This document shows positions 32,620 through 45,258 of a DNA stretch of 64,000 nucleotides, in pieces (the stretch's first letter is position 1; every line of letters starts with the position of its first letter). Below the pieces are notes generated by a model that worked only from the letters and a program-made list of their open reading frames with translations, was not told where the DNA came from and made no database searches. The position numbers and the translations under genes are program-made. This DNA comes from Isoetes taiwanensis (Eukaryota > Streptophyta > Lycopodiopsida > Isoetales > Isoetaceae), in assembly GCA_021234155.1 (NCBI GenBank), contig JAJEKV010000005.1:1550001-1614000 (forward strand), given 5' to 3'.

Positions 32620-34337
32620 CCCGGGGATCGTCATTGGATTTTGAGTTACCTATGTACAATGGCGCCAGCTGGCGAAGATGCGATGGGTTTACCGTTAGGG
32701 CGGATTCTTCGAAGATAATTACGGTTAAAGTTTGTTGCCTGGGTTTGATACCCAATGAGGTATTTATCTTTGGCATTTTGTAGTTTTTATCATTACAGGA
32801 GAAAGCGGAGAAGCCCGGTCGACCCTCTTAAAATCACGGCTCCCTCTTTTTTCGGACTTGTGGCAAAAGCTCTCCCGAGTAAAATTTTAGCATTTCAAAA
32901 TGTTTTCTATTCAAAATTAAGGTTGGCTAAATCATGAAAAACAAAGTTCTTAAAGTTTTTCTTGGCGAAATTTGATAAAGCCCATTTGGCTAAAATGTAA
33001 AATTTATATGACATGAAATTCTGATGTTTAGCAAATTTTTTTCTTGGTCTGACTAAAATTAAAACTGTTTAACTTCAAATTTTGAGCGAGTTAGTACGAA
33101 TGACATTGATTCAATATGCTTCTTTTACAAAATGATAACAAAAGTTGTTCCAGTACAGTCGCCAAAGGAACAAAGCAATATCGTTTGAAGGAACATACAT
33201 GTTTATTGGGGTCAAATGCATCTAAATGGTGAATACGGTGATGAAGCGCTTTATGGTCAACAATTGCAGAAGAGATCACTACTATTTAAAGCTTAAAGTA
33301 CATCAATGTAACATTCTTCTGAAAGCTTAAACTAAACAGCTTATAGATACAAATTCAAAATATGAGTTGGTAGCTAATGGCAATTCCTAACCCGAAGAAG
33401 ATTGCTGGAATAGAATTGTGGCTATTTCCAGATTGTCCAGTAATCAACTTTAGAAGGCGATTCAGCTTCACCATCAAATAGCAATCAAAATCAAGCCTCA
33501 AGCACGTTCCAGAATTTACCCCCTTTTGGGTATGGCTAAATTATGCTTTTCTAAAAATTGCCTTTATAAGAAGCTTTAGCCATAGAATTTGACTAAAGTC
33601 TAAAATATGTTTGGCGGTGCTCCCTCCTTTATTCTACTAGCAGCTCTTCGACTTTTCGCACGAGTTAGATTCAAAAGGTGGTATGTTTTACATTAGCGGG
33701 AGAGGCATTTAAGAAATATATGCCATATATTTAGCAAACGCGGATGCTGTATATTTAGCAAACATATATCTGTTTTCGAGATCACGGTAAGAAATAATAT
33801 GTTTAGTATGATCTATAAAAATGAACGGTTTTCAAACTTAAATGTGCGTCCCCGAACATTGTTGTCTTTCTGTTGTAATTAGAGTAGCAGCTCCCAAGGT
33901 AAAAGAGCTCTTAAACTTATTTCCTATTTAAGCGAAAGCCGGTTTATGTCAGCGAGAAAGCTTGAAAAAGCTGAGCAATTCTGAAATTTTGTTCATTATG
34001 TTGATGTTGCCTAAAATAAGACAGAACATCATCTTTTAATTCCATAATGCGGGAAATAAAGTGTCATGCATGTCATCTTCAAATCTAGCGAAACAAGTTG
34101 TGCCTAGGTTTCTCTAAGTCTTCAAATATAGCGAATCTTTTTTAAAATGGAATAGCAAATGTAGCAAAAGTTTAGCGAATTTCGAAGAATTTTATTTTTA
34201 AAATGGAATAGCAAATGTGGCGAAAGTTTAGCGAATTTCGAAGAATTTTATAATTCACCAGGAAAATCTTAATTATGACTTTGAAAGTTTTTTAACATAC
34301 TTCTTTCAATCAAAAACATCCTAGCCCTCATTTCTTA
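32620..34337. other. Gene-free stretch right of the copia element
   Basis: No gene supported. Contains a 10-bp inverted repeat TATGGCTAAA/TTTAGCCATA (33531-33584) and the tandem repeat at 34139-34250. Confidence 0.45.
34139..34250. repeat. Two-copy tandem repeat, 56-bp unit
   Basis: TTTAAAATGGAATAGCAAAT and GTTTAGCGAATTTCGAAGAA repeat with a 56-bp period and two or three differences. Confidence 0.85.
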
Positions 34338-34365
34338 CTAGAAATGGAGCCCAGCGTTAACGGGC
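34338..34365 (-). mobile_element. Helitron-like 3' terminus, minus strand
   Basis: Read on the minus strand: a GC-rich foldback starting GCCCG and ending GGGC (34365-34349; 4-bp stem), then TCCATTT, CTAG (34341-34338) and a T (34337). Same architecture and spacing as 10724-10751 and 45334-45361, with a weaker stem. The element body would lie to the right. Confidence 0.45.
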
Positions 34366-34439
34366 AGCTAGAAAGCTGCAATAATCTATTGAGCAAATTG
34401 TTAAATGAATTAAGTTACTAAAATCACCACAAAATAAGG

Positions 34440-34830
34440 GCCATTTCCTTTCTTCCATTTCTTCTTCCATTCCTTCCATTCCATTCCTTCCTTCCTTCCT
34501 TTCCATTCCTTCCTTCCATTCCTTCCTTTCCTTTTCCAGTCCCCTCCTCCCTCCTCCCTCCCATTCAGATTCTTCCTGTACTTTTCCTTCCCTTCCACTA
34601 TGTTGGATGTTTCCATTCCATTTCCTCGTTTCCACATTCCTTTTCATCTTTATAGGTTTTATCCATTTTCATCCATGTTTCCGCTCATGCGCTTGACAAT
34701 AACCGGCACGCGTCGGCGCTTGCGCGTGGTGCCTGGGATCCGCTTCGGTTTCAGTCCTTCCATTCTTCCTTTCTTCCTTTCCTTCCACCCTATTCCCTTC
34801 CACTTTTCTTCTATCCTTTCTTCTTTCCTT
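34440..34830. repeat. TTCC-rich low-complexity tract
   Basis: Long runs of TTCC/CATTCC at 34444-34640 and 34755-34830, with a GC-rich interruption. The complementary GGAA-rich tract appears at 35148-35192. Reading frames here (both strands) are artefacts of composition. Confidence 0.85.
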
Positions 34831-35147
34831 TTGCCCCTGCTTCCATGGCACTGCTCCGGCACTGGCACCGGCATGTGGCCCGAGGGATTGGGGCGGCTGT
34901 TGATCATGGTGGGGTTGAGTCGGTCGCGATCCGTCACCAGAGTAGCTGGGATGCCCGATCGGATGGTCGCCGAGCCATCCAAATTAGGGTTTGATTCATG
35001 ACATAAACTAAAAACTTTATAATATAAGATATAGTAAAACACTACTTATTAAAAAAAAAAACAAGGTACTATCTTCCCATGGAAGGTTGCCCTCATTTAC
35101 ACTTATTGGTTTCAAAATACCAGGTGAAGTGACTAAGAGCAAGATTG

Positions 35148-35192
35148 TTAAGGAAGGAAGGAAGGAAGAGGAAAGGAAAAGAAGGAAAGGAA
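35148..35192. repeat. GGAA-rich low-complexity tract
   Basis: GTTAAGGAAGGAAGGAAGAG and further GGAAA units, the inverted counterpart of the TTCC tract 300 bp to the left. Confidence 0.85.
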
Positions 35193-35199
35193 AGATTTC

Positions 35200-38100
35200 T
35201 TTTATGAATCAGGGCCAATGAAATTTCATGAGTTAAAATTACCACCAGAAGGATAAAACAAACTTTAGTTGCTACTTGGGATTAAAAAGCCTGCAGAGGA
35301 AAAAGCGATTGCCCGGCTTGACTCTTACAATTGTTATAAAAATTCTTTCATTTAAAGTCTGACTGGCTGCCTCACCATGTGGTATGAAAGAAATTCCACA
35401 CTTTTATTTAAGTCTATTGGCAACACCTCCTCTTATACCGTTGCGCATAAGGTTGAGTCAAGGGCACCTACAGGAATCAATGTGGTCTGGAATAACCAAT
35501 ATGAAGCCATGAGTAAATTTGATGTTGGAATGCGACCACCGGTTCGGATTGGAAGCGGAGATCTTCCTGTGGGTTCTCTTGAGTTTAACGACATAGGCCG
35601 TTAACTAGCTGAGATGGGGTGTACATTCTAGCGGATAAATTCCGGTGCCTCTCCATACCGCCCAACCATGGACATTCGATACGGGAATCATGCATGCTTT
35701 GCTTCTTTGATTTTGCATCTTTGGCTTTGTACCAAATCTACGATTAATTCCACATCATGCCACAGCCTCTTTGATTTCGCTTCTTTGATGCATCCAGCAT
35801 TCTTCCTTCTATTTTTAATCCCTTCATTTGGGCAACCCTTTATGCGGCAACACCTCAATATAGCTTGTGAAGTTGCAACACCAATATTTGTTACATTATA
35901 TTTGATATTCTTGATTTTCTGGTATTGTTCACGGTGGATGGCGCCAGATACTTTGAAACTGCCATTATTATTGCATTTGGAGTCATGATCCCCAATTTAC
36001 CCTCTTTGACTAGGATAGTAAAATTAACCCAACATAAATTCTAAAGCTGGAGTTCTGTTGTTAAAGTACTGTGTTCTAGTTCCTCGAAATCAAATATTAA
36101 ATTATTTGGAAGAAGATGGCTATACTTATGAGTAAGTTGGTGATTTCACATCTATAATTATCCCAGCCTCTTGTTTTAGTTATTTAAGTAACGTTTCATC
36201 GGGTTTTGGTTTAAAAGAGGATGTTGACACCAGTATATTCGAATAATATGTCGTCCATTTCTACGTTTACAATGTAAGAACTTATGGGGTCTCCGATGTA
36301 AGATGATTACAATATATATATCCACCTATAAATGAAACAAACTTAACTTGCATTTAGCATCAGAGCACCAGGACTTTCTAAATGGCAGTTATAGAAAACA
36401 TCACTTTCGGCTTTAAGATGTAAACCGGTGATGCCCGTCCATGTATCCCGAACCGAATGCCTTCACGGTGCTAGCTCCATTTTATACGTTTGATGTTAAT
36501 CCAAGACTTTGGATATGGCGATAGTTTCTTCGCATCTCGCGGAGAGTGCTCGCCAGCACTAATGCATCAGGAGCTTAGTTTCAGTAATAACGTGCTGCGT
36601 TTACCCGTATTCCCGTTTTGCTCCCACAGGTTTTGATTTATTTGAGAAAAACAAAAATGGGAGGATAACCTAAAAAAAGGGAGAATATAAGATTCGAGAG
36701 ACAAATCAAAATATGCGGAAATCCTTCATACCACTGATGAAGGCGGTTTGCGAGAATACATATAGTAGATTGGGAATATAGCTCTATCAAAATTTTAGCA
36801 GAACAAAACATACGACGCTAAAAGGAACATTTCTTTTCGGTTAGATAAACTAGCAGGAGGTGTTGGAGGACATAGGAAGTACCTTAGAACCCGATGAAAA
36901 GCGGATTATTTCACGCATCCTGAAAATATTTTCCCTATAGCAAAGAGATTACTAGTTTAGCGTTCATACGTTTCCGACTTCCTCTCTTGAAAAAGGAAAT
37001 CCTTACAATGAATAATTCCCATTTTTACAAAAATTTATTTCAATAATTTTAAAGCGTAAAGACAAGCAAATTAAAGAGACAAATGATTCCAAATTTACAA
37101 TGATATTTAAACTTCATGCATTCTGCAAATTTTAAACATCATCAACAAGCGACATTCAGAAACGAAATTTAAACAATTGAGGATAAGTTCAAATACATTA
37201 CAAATTCCGAAAAAAGGCAATATAAATTCGCAATAGTAGTCTCATTTTTATAAATTTGTTTAGGTGTGCAAGTACCAACATAGAGGAACAACACAGTAAA
37301 GAGAACCGAAATGATCAATTTGTACAATGATGGAGGCCCGATACTACCATTTTGCAATTTTAAACATCCATCAACAATGGCTGTCCCAAACAGAATTTAA
37401 ATAAATTGGAAGTAAGTTAAATGCATCTGAAAGCATGCTAAGAGTAGCTGCTAAGATGCCCGAAGTGACTCCAACTCTTTACAACCCACCATTGTCCTCC
37501 TTTTACATGAATGGGGCTTCTACATCAAATTGAACTTGATGCAAGGCCAAATGAAAAATCATATTAACTTAAACCATCAAATTCACATGTTCTGGGTTTG
37601 GTGTGCTTCTTTAGAAATAAATAAAAAGAAATAAGCCATCTGAGAAATCAAAATTAACAATGTGAGGCTTTGGCTGGCACAAACTACTTGCATCGAGCAC
37701 TATTAGATGCAATGAATGAGTTGCCGGAATATTATCACGATCATACATGGATAATAGTAAGCGCAATCAACCTTCATTTGTTTTAAGCAGTTTAGGTTTA
37801 CATTCACGATGAATGATCCATATGCATGCAAACCATGCATATTGCTATTTAAGAAGGGCAACCCATCTTGGCCTCCGCACCAAAACACCTGGTCAAAAGC
37901 ACATCTTGAAGAGAAGAGCACCACCGACACGGATATCGCACCCCATATCAAGTAGTATGCTTGCATAAGCAGAATAGCTTAAAATAATGCAATGCCTGCT
38001 TGGAACTCAAGTTATGAAAATGCAGGATGCAAATGCCTCGGCCACTTAGCGTCCTGCGCAAAATAGAAGCACCAGCTTCCAAATGAGAAAGCGGATCAAT

Positions 38101-39639
38101 CTCATTGTAGCCTTTGCTTCCATAACTACTAAACAGCTATCCATATGTCATGTATTCAGGCGGAAATTAATGAACTCTATATGTCTGGCTGATAGCTAGA
38201 AGAATACTCCCATCAGAAATATGCTCACCGTGGAAGGACCAAATCGGTCATGAAAGCGATAGTAATTAGAGGAGATAGTTTATTGTAAGCGAATCAAGGG
38301 CCTCAGAATTATCGATTTATATGCAAACATCGAGACTAATGTACTTGGGTATTGCACAAAAAATGGCAGTTCTTGTCAGCAAGATGCATAGCTATTATGA
38401 CGGAAAAATAATAAACATAATATTCTTAGCAAGAAAGAAGGATTAAAAAAATTACTCAACTTAACCTAAATAGCAAGTTGCAATTGGTTATGCTGTCCAC
38501 ACCAAGGTAGTACAACAAGAATCAATGTAAAGCCATTATGACTTAAATCAATGGTTTTGCACCACTCTTCTATGCCGTTAAGCCTTTCCGAGAGGCTTGA
38601 TACGATATTCCCCACGTAAGCTTGTTGCATAATCCCACAATATTAGAACCAAAATGTGCTTCTAGTGTATTACGGTATTTCCCTTCAGCTATTTTTCACT
38701 AATATCCGGATAGAGGAATTTGTGGGGTTCCCAATTAACTTACGGGGATGAGCCCACACAATCACGTTTCACTGCAAATTAAGAAGCTCTACCCAGGTGC
38801 TCCATTTTTTTTTCTAATTGGGGGAGGAATGCTACTGTGCATTTTGGTTGGTACTGGAATTAAGTCCAGCAGGTTTGTGTGTAGATCCCCAATGTGAATT
38901 TCTCCACTCAGGAGGTTTCTTGAGAGATCGACTTTGTGAGGAGTTTGTCAAACTTAAACACGGATACTGCGATGGTTGATTTCGAAGCTCTTTAAGTGAA
39001 GTCTTCCAATAGATGCGATGGAAATGTATGAGGTTGGCTCGTTATTACCATATTGAGTCACTCTCATGAACTATCTTTTTTTCAACTCGTACCAAATACA
39101 AACTTATAATTCAGGCCTCTTCTTGTACCGTCTTGCATCAAAAAGCAGAAAACAAGGATCTGAGAAGAAGAATCCTATACTTCTGTTTGGGGTTTTAACT
39201 ACAGGTAGAATCTTAATTGAGCACTTGGAGGTATTAGCTCGTCTACTTAAAACTAAAATGTATATATTACATGCAAGGTCAATTTGATTTGTCCCCACCA
39301 GTCCCGAGATACACTGGCTTCCATCCCTACGATCGAATACCTCCCCCTTTTTTTAAATTCCGGTATACTAAAATTATGGGGCTTGTCTAAATCATAGATT
39401 TGAATTACTGCGTCAGAATACCCTCTTTCACCATTACCAAAGTGTCACCACATCCGGTCGACAATTTAAACGCCGGCGGGAATTTATCTTTGCCGCATGG
39501 TTTCGTGGGGTTATATATAAGATGGTTCGACCTACTTTTGAATATTGGCTATTTTTATTCCTTTGCATTTATATCGATTATAAAGTTAATCTTGGAAAGA
39601 GTTTTTTGGTGCATTCGCAAACATGTGGAGGAATGAACC
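35200..39639. other. Long gene-free stretch
   Basis: No supported gene, RNA or transposon end. A 75-codon frame at 35377-35604 has balanced composition but no recognisable family or splice context. 37000-38800 is AT-rich and plain. Confidence 0.45.
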
Positions 39640-39850
39640 TGGGATTATACCCGTATTTTTAGTTACAAAATTTAACATACAGATACTTCCACTTACCAAG
39701 CATTACGTGCATTTTAAACATAATGGAGATTGAACCCACAGCTACACCACGTATTTTAGATTCACAAAATTTAACCTCCCAGATGTCGCTTCCACTTACT
39801 CCAAACATTACTCTTTGGTTCCCCATATAAATTATGTCCCATGAATTTAA
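39640..39850 (-). repeat. Tandem pair of SINE-like units
   Basis: Two diverged copies (39640-39707 and about 39726-39808), each with ACAAAATTTAAC, CTTCCACTTAC and CATTAC. On the minus strand the units contain B-box-like GGTTCAATCTCC and AGGTTCATTCC. This suggests a dimeric tRNA-derived SINE remnant; no A box is clear. Confidence 0.45.
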
Positions 39851-42171
39851 TTACTTTATCGCGCAGCCAGGTAACAAAAACATTTGTCCATTCTTCACAC
39901 CACGATCAGAAAGCCAACTTCATTACTTTCGCCAGAGATGGAAATTTAAACATTGCAAATGTGAGAGCAATAACTTATTAAAATGCTTCCCGGAAGCGTT
40001 TTCATGCTACAACTAATGGGGATTGTTTGAGGAGGCGTCCTAGATCGAACATATGAATAAATCATAAATAAAAAACATCAAGACCTGAGCACTTACCGTC
40101 TAGGTTTAAAGTCTTTTCGCGACAAACAGGGAATTCTGCTGGGACACCATAAATATACTGTCTTCCACATTTGAGACACCAACAATGAAACTTTACAGAC
40201 TATTCTAAGGTGAAGAAGAGCTATAATAGCTACCCATTACGCCGCCAGAGCATCCATGTCTGAGAGGAGAAATTCCAAGAAAAACAAAAGCAGGTGTTGG
40301 TTATGCATATACAGATACAAAATAGAAAAGAAAGTCTGAGAGGAGAAAATAAGCAACAAATTCAGTGGTTTAACTCAATCACACTGCTCCTTCTAGCGTA
40401 ATCAAATGAAAAATGTTGGAGAAGACGAATATTCAAATATCTAGGATTGAAATACTAACGGCTATGAACTCGAATAAAAATAATTCAGTTCAATAACAAA
40501 ATTCAAATCACTCCAAATGTATTAATTTGAGAAAAGCAAAGATAACCTGCCTACATTTGCTGCTGCCATTTCGAGATGCTGCATCCACAATCATAGCTTA
40601 TTAAAAAATCTAATGACCAACTCAATTTCTCCAGCTGCTAGCTGCTGTATATGAATTAAAGTGAGCAAAATTATGGAGCTATAACTATAGAATGCACAAA
40701 ACCATAGAGTCCCATGGTTGCTAAAGACCGTTTTCTGATCCCATATTCTGCAACTGATCATGTCAATGACGACCTGATTCTTGAAAGATTGAATGAACAT
40801 TTTGGCAAAGAAGTTTGCCATTGGCCCTACGACACCACAATCTAGTAAGCAATTTTCTACAAAAGACTAGATATTGAACTATTGCAAAGTTAAATAAAAG
40901 CTTCTTCATTACCTGGTAAACATTGTGAATGAGACTGAAAAGAAAAAAGACTGAATATTTGCTCCTTAAAGCATACCTTTACAAATGTGGCCAACAGATG
41001 TGTACGCTGCAGCAATAAATACTTGCATAGAATTCTAGAAAATTTCTCGAAGACACAGGAGAATCATGACCAATAAGTTGAGAATGCCTAAAATACTTCT
41101 TAGAGTCTTAGATATCACCTACAATGCAGCCAAATCTTCTTTATCCAAGCAAATAAATTAATGCTACAGGGTTTTTTACAAGGTTCCTTCAAATGCACAG
41201 CAGCATCTCTCCTAACAACGCTTTCTTCAACCTTTCAGAGCAAAATGCAAATGGATCACAATTTTTTTTGCTTGCCCTGACTTTTAGGAAACAAATGCGA
41301 GCATCATTAATCTCAAGAAGCACAAAGACCCAGCTCATCCATAAACTCTAAGGTCTAAAAGGCCTGCAATCTGTGCCGAGCTTGTATAACTAATGGGTAC
41401 CTCCTCTGAAGTACATAGCCGTGTTTCCAAACATAGCCATGTTTAACGAAACATGTGCTACTGCCTTCTTTTATCATGCAGTCTATTAGCCCTTCTTCTG
41501 AGTTGCTTCGAACGATCTAAATTTACCACTGCCGTTGTCTTATCTGGACGCCACGAACCCACTACCTGGCCTGACCCTAACCTCCGTATCCTTATGGCTT
41601 ATGGCTTCCTGGAATCGACCCCCAAATCGGGAGTCTATATTTCCTTCGCATTATTTGAGCGGATGATCCAACATGGAAGCACCTGTCAACCATATGTTGG
41701 TTTTTTTTCTTTTTCTTATTTTCACATGGATCATAGTCTTGGCATGTCGGCTAAAAATGGTTGCCACACCATCCATGTGCACCTCCCTTATGCTTTCAAC
41801 TTAATCCACTTCAATTCAATTCAATTCAATTTTATGCTCCTATTTGCCTCGCCGCTCACTCTAATATCTCTCCAGGTACATCCCTCAACTTACATACAAT
41901 GCATTCTATCGCAGTCGAGTCTCCTTCTCCTTCTGTGCTTAAAAATTGATTCAAGTCTGTGTGTGATTTCTAACTCCATGTTGATTTCTATTCTATTCTT
42001 ACATTATGATAGAAACTAGCCTAAGGATGCACACACCACCATATTTGGCAAGTTCTCAAAAGCTTTAGTTGAAGAAGGGAACTAAAAGAATGGAATATGC
42101 AAGTTAATTGTGTGATGCTTGTTAGCATGCACTAATTCTGTTGCATACTCTTACTAAACATATTGCATTGC
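39851..42171. other. Gene-free stretch upstream of the lipid-transfer gene
   Basis: No recognised gene. A long frame at 41453-42019 has no domain I know and contains a CAATT microsatellite (41811-41832). The last 200 bp should hold the promoter of the downstream gene; a GCATGCAC site with an RY-type CATGCA core lies at about 42125-42132. Confidence 0.4.
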
Positions 42172-42602
42172 ATGTCTTCTAGGCACACTATGGGATCTTG
42201 TAAGGCTCTAGCTTTGGCATTGGCATGCCTTTTACTGGTTTGCAATTCTAAAGCACAGGGCTTACAGAAGACATGTGCAGTATCTGCGATCTATCCATGT
42301 TATCCGGTTGCTCAAAGTACTGGGCCCACAACCACACCATCAAGTGAATGCTGTGATTTAATACAAACTATTGATCTAGATTGCCTTTGTGGAGCTGCCA
42401 CATCATCAGATGCCACTCAACAAGGACTAGATTTTAAGAAGGTCTTACTTCTACCATCCTTGTGTGGACGAACTCTTAGTAGCAGTTATACATGCAATGG
42501 TACTTCACTTCAACCACAATATTCATTAATGAGTCCATATTGGACATTAGGTCTAACCAAATTCTTTTCCTATATTTTGCAGGGTTTCCTATTCCATCAT
42601 GA
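42172..42602 (+). CDS. Non-specific lipid-transfer protein (8-Cys motif), two exons
   Basis: Small secreted lipid-binding protein of the plant LTP/2S-albumin superfamily. Exon 1 is 42172-42499, a GT-AG intron follows (42500-42582), and exon 2 is 42583-42602, giving 115 residues ending CNGFPIPS. A second in-frame ATG at 42190 also gives a good signal peptide (ALALALACLLLVCNSKA). The mature part has the eight-cysteine pattern C-x7-C-x16-CC-x9-C-x-C-x24-C-x9-C: TCAV, YPC, ECC, DCLC, SLCG, YTC. These form four disulfides round a lipid tunnel. The spliced model is preferred over read-through because TTTTGCAG precedes exon 2 and the short PIPS tail is LTP-like. Subfamily and ligand are not assigned. 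Confidence 0.85.
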
Positions 42603-43634
42603 TTAATTATGATTAATTATGAGAAATGCCATTGGTTATTCATGTTCTCATGCAACCCTTGATGGTTGCTATTATTTACCTACTATGTTATGTCGTGATG
42701 CTTCTCAATCAAGCAGTTAGTAATGGAAATAGTTGAGGTTTTATTACGCATGTAGCAATTTCATTTGCATCTAGCCCCCTCACACCCCCCAACTCATACA
42801 TGCACACTCCCACATACACCCCACACCCATACCAATTTCAACCCCTTTAGGCAACTGCCCTTAAAATAACAGTGCTCTTACGAGGCCCATTTACGTAGCA
42901 TCCTCCTATCCCCTAGTGGCATATAACAGCCTCAACCTCCCTTAAGCCATTTTTATACGATAGATGTATGGCACATCCCTCTTCCCCTTCCTCTCATAGG
43001 TTAGGTAAAAAACGTGTGATCCCATTTTCTATATACAAGACAGGGGCTTCTCATTTGGACCTTGGAGAGAGAGAAGAAAAATAAATAAGGTGTCAAAGCA
43101 CTATAGATTGCCCCATGCCCTAAGGTTCGGGAATGATTTTTTCTGGTTATTTTTTGCGGCGAAAGGCCATAAAATCAAGCTCCCAACCCATTTGGTTTGG
43201 GCGAGTGTTCGAGACGGGGAATATCTCGTGTGTGAGCCCTCGCGTGCTCGGCCTTGACTTGGGGCTTCGGGTTACTGACCATGCCCCAGTTTGGGATGCC
43301 ACTGCGAGAACTCTCTCTCGCTTCTTTTTCCCATGTGGACATTGGTTTCCAAGGTCGGATTTTTTGGCATCGCGGTACCTTTAGACATCACATAATGGCA
43401 TGGGCATGATGCTATGCTTTTGGGAGCATGCCTGATCCCAGTAAGGCATGCTACATGCGCATAGCATGGGACATGCTTTTGGGACCAACGACCATGCATC
43501 TTGGAAGAATATACTAGATTTCCATTATGCTTGGGCCTTTGGTACAGAGTAAAATAGTGTAAGGCACTCCAAGAGCAAGGTGATAGAATTTTGCTGAGGC
43601 TGGTAGTGAATATAGTTTTTCCTTTCCTATAACT
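42603..43634. other. Gene-free stretch with C-rich and inverted-repeat segments
   Basis: 42770-42850 is C-rich (ACACCCC-type). 43399-43485 holds an inverted repeat. Short frames here have no recognisable family. Confidence 0.4.
43399..43485. repeat. Imperfect inverted repeat with embedded direct repeat
   Basis: Arms CATGGGCATGATGCTATGC (43399-43417) and GCATAGCATGGGACATG (43459-43475). ATGCTTTTGGGA recurs at 43414 and 43474, exactly 60 bp apart. Confidence 0.6.
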
Positions 43635-43697
43635 ATGAAAGTGATAAGTTGGAATCTTAGGGGTGTCAGAGGTGCACTCAAGCGCTCAAGAACGGAT
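43635..43697 (+). pseudogene. N-terminus of a LINE apurinic-like endonuclease (ORF2 start)
   Basis: ATG then KVISWNLRGVRGALKRSR and a stop 21 codons in. The KVISWN-RG start is the hallmark N-terminal strand of the endonuclease domain of L1-type LINE ORF2 proteins. Only this fragment is recognisable. It is the part missing from the five truncated LINE copies in this window, but I cannot show it is the same family. Confidence 0.6.
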
Positions 43698-45258
43698 TGA
43701 ATTAATCCAAAATTTGAGCCAGTGATATCAAGAATACATGGAGAAGCAACTATTTTTCATAAATTAAGAAAGGGCTTGCTAAATGGGGTAGTAGTCCTAG
43801 AACAGCTCTATCTTGAGTTCAAGACCACCCAGAGTCGCATTATATATAATTTTTGTTGAAATATGATTTATATGTCTAACCAACAATGGCTATCTGAATT
43901 TTGGCCAAAACGAAAATAAAACAAGGTCTTTGCGCCTGAGGGGTTGCCCTTAAATTGGCGAGAAGTGTGTTTTGATGGGTTGTTTAGGTGGTTTCGTCCC
44001 CGAGTCTTTTTTTTGTTTGAACCTGGGGGTTTCCATTCCCTTGGCCTAACTCATACTTGTTGGTTAGTAAACTCATTTGACCTTATATGTTGACATTACC
44101 TTCATCCATTAACCTCATAGCATGCCATTTTGAAGCTAATACATGACATTTTAAAGCTCTTGATAGTATATAGGTTATGCAGAATGCTTGAACGAATGCA
44201 ATAAATATGGGGGAGTCATACAACATTGGCACAAACTAAAGATGGATTTTATATGAAATTCAACATATCACTTGCTACTACATCAAACTCAAATATTTCA
44301 ATGTACTCAATGGGTAGTTAAATACAAAGTTGAAAAGATATAAAAAAACAAAGAAAAATATACCTTTTCACAAGCAAGATACGAGTTTCTTTGCCGCTGA
44401 CAGCCTTCTTTGGTAAGTGTTGAGCAATATTCTTTAAGTGCAGATCCACGTTTAGTCTTAAACGATAACAAGTAAGGCAACAACTATTACCATAATTTTG
44501 TTAATACACCATATGCATAAATAAATACACAAGTCACTCATTCCTTTCTGGCATTTTACTAATTAAATAAGTTTTCCAAATGCCCAGTCTAAGTGATTCC
44601 ACCTTGCTACATTTCAACGTCATAAACTACTACGATCATCAATTACTATAGACAAGACCATTTTGCAACTCATTTCCATCATTCATTTTCTGTACCGTAA
44701 TCTCTAAAAATGTTACTTTCCTAGATTCCAATCATAAATTCCATATATCCTCTTCCCAAGAAAGCATCCGAACTTCGATAATTTGTCTTTAAAAAATCTA
44801 AGATCGCCATCAGCTTAGTAAGTGGCAATAATCATGCCTGTGAAGATATGTTAAGAAAGATACTTGCTAATTACACTGAGATCTCCAATTGAAAATGCAA
44901 TGCCACCTAAAAGTTCTATAAAAATGACTTTGTAATTGGCATGGCATAGTGGGTAGAACATCACCAGGTTTCAGAACCTTGGAATACGCCAGTGGCCCGG
45001 ATGGGAGAGATAGATTGCGGTGACCAGTATTACAAAAACTATATTACAAAATAATATCGATGATGAACTACTTCGATGATGCGATTGGTGCTTAACACTA
45101 ATCTTCATCATACACTATGTATTTCCACCTTAGCGGCAAATTTCTTTGGCGATTGGGCGATGTAAAGATGTAAAGTTCCTCTCCGCTTTTTTTTTTTTTT
45201 TTTTGGCAGCCTCGAAAGGACTTTTTGCTTAAAAGAACCTCAAGATGCAACATTGGGC
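43698..45258. other. Gene-free stretch
   Basis: No gene supported. Contains the SINE-like piece at 44935-45010 and a T-run of about 20 near 45187-45206. Confidence 0.45.
44935..45010 (+). mobile_element. tRNA-like/SINE-like fragment with a good A box
   Basis: TGGCATAGTGG (44942-44952) fits the Pol III A box, and GGTTTCAGAACC (44967-44978) is a degraded B-box candidate. No cloverleaf can be drawn, so it is not a tRNA gene. Confidence 0.35.

Noticed and set aside
27896-32629. GGATC as a clean 5-bp TSD of the copia element
   Set aside because: The right copy is five bases beyond the LTR end, so it is reported only as a possibility.
34357-35042. Several overlapping frames on both strands
   Set aside because: They are produced by TTCC/GGAA low-complexity sequence (Glu/Lys/Arg or Phe/Pro/Ser-only text).
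35377-35604. 75-codon frame with balanced composition
   Set aside because: Reads like protein but has no homologue I can name and no neighbouring exons; left unannotated.
41453-42019. 188-codon frame upstream of the lipid-transfer gene
   Set aside because: No domain, hydrophobic start is not a convincing signal peptide in context, and it runs through a CAATT microsatellite; not called as a gene.
45187-45206. Long T-run as a possible retroelement tail or Pol III terminator
   Set aside because: No element body or Pol III promoter at a fitting distance; simple homopolymer.
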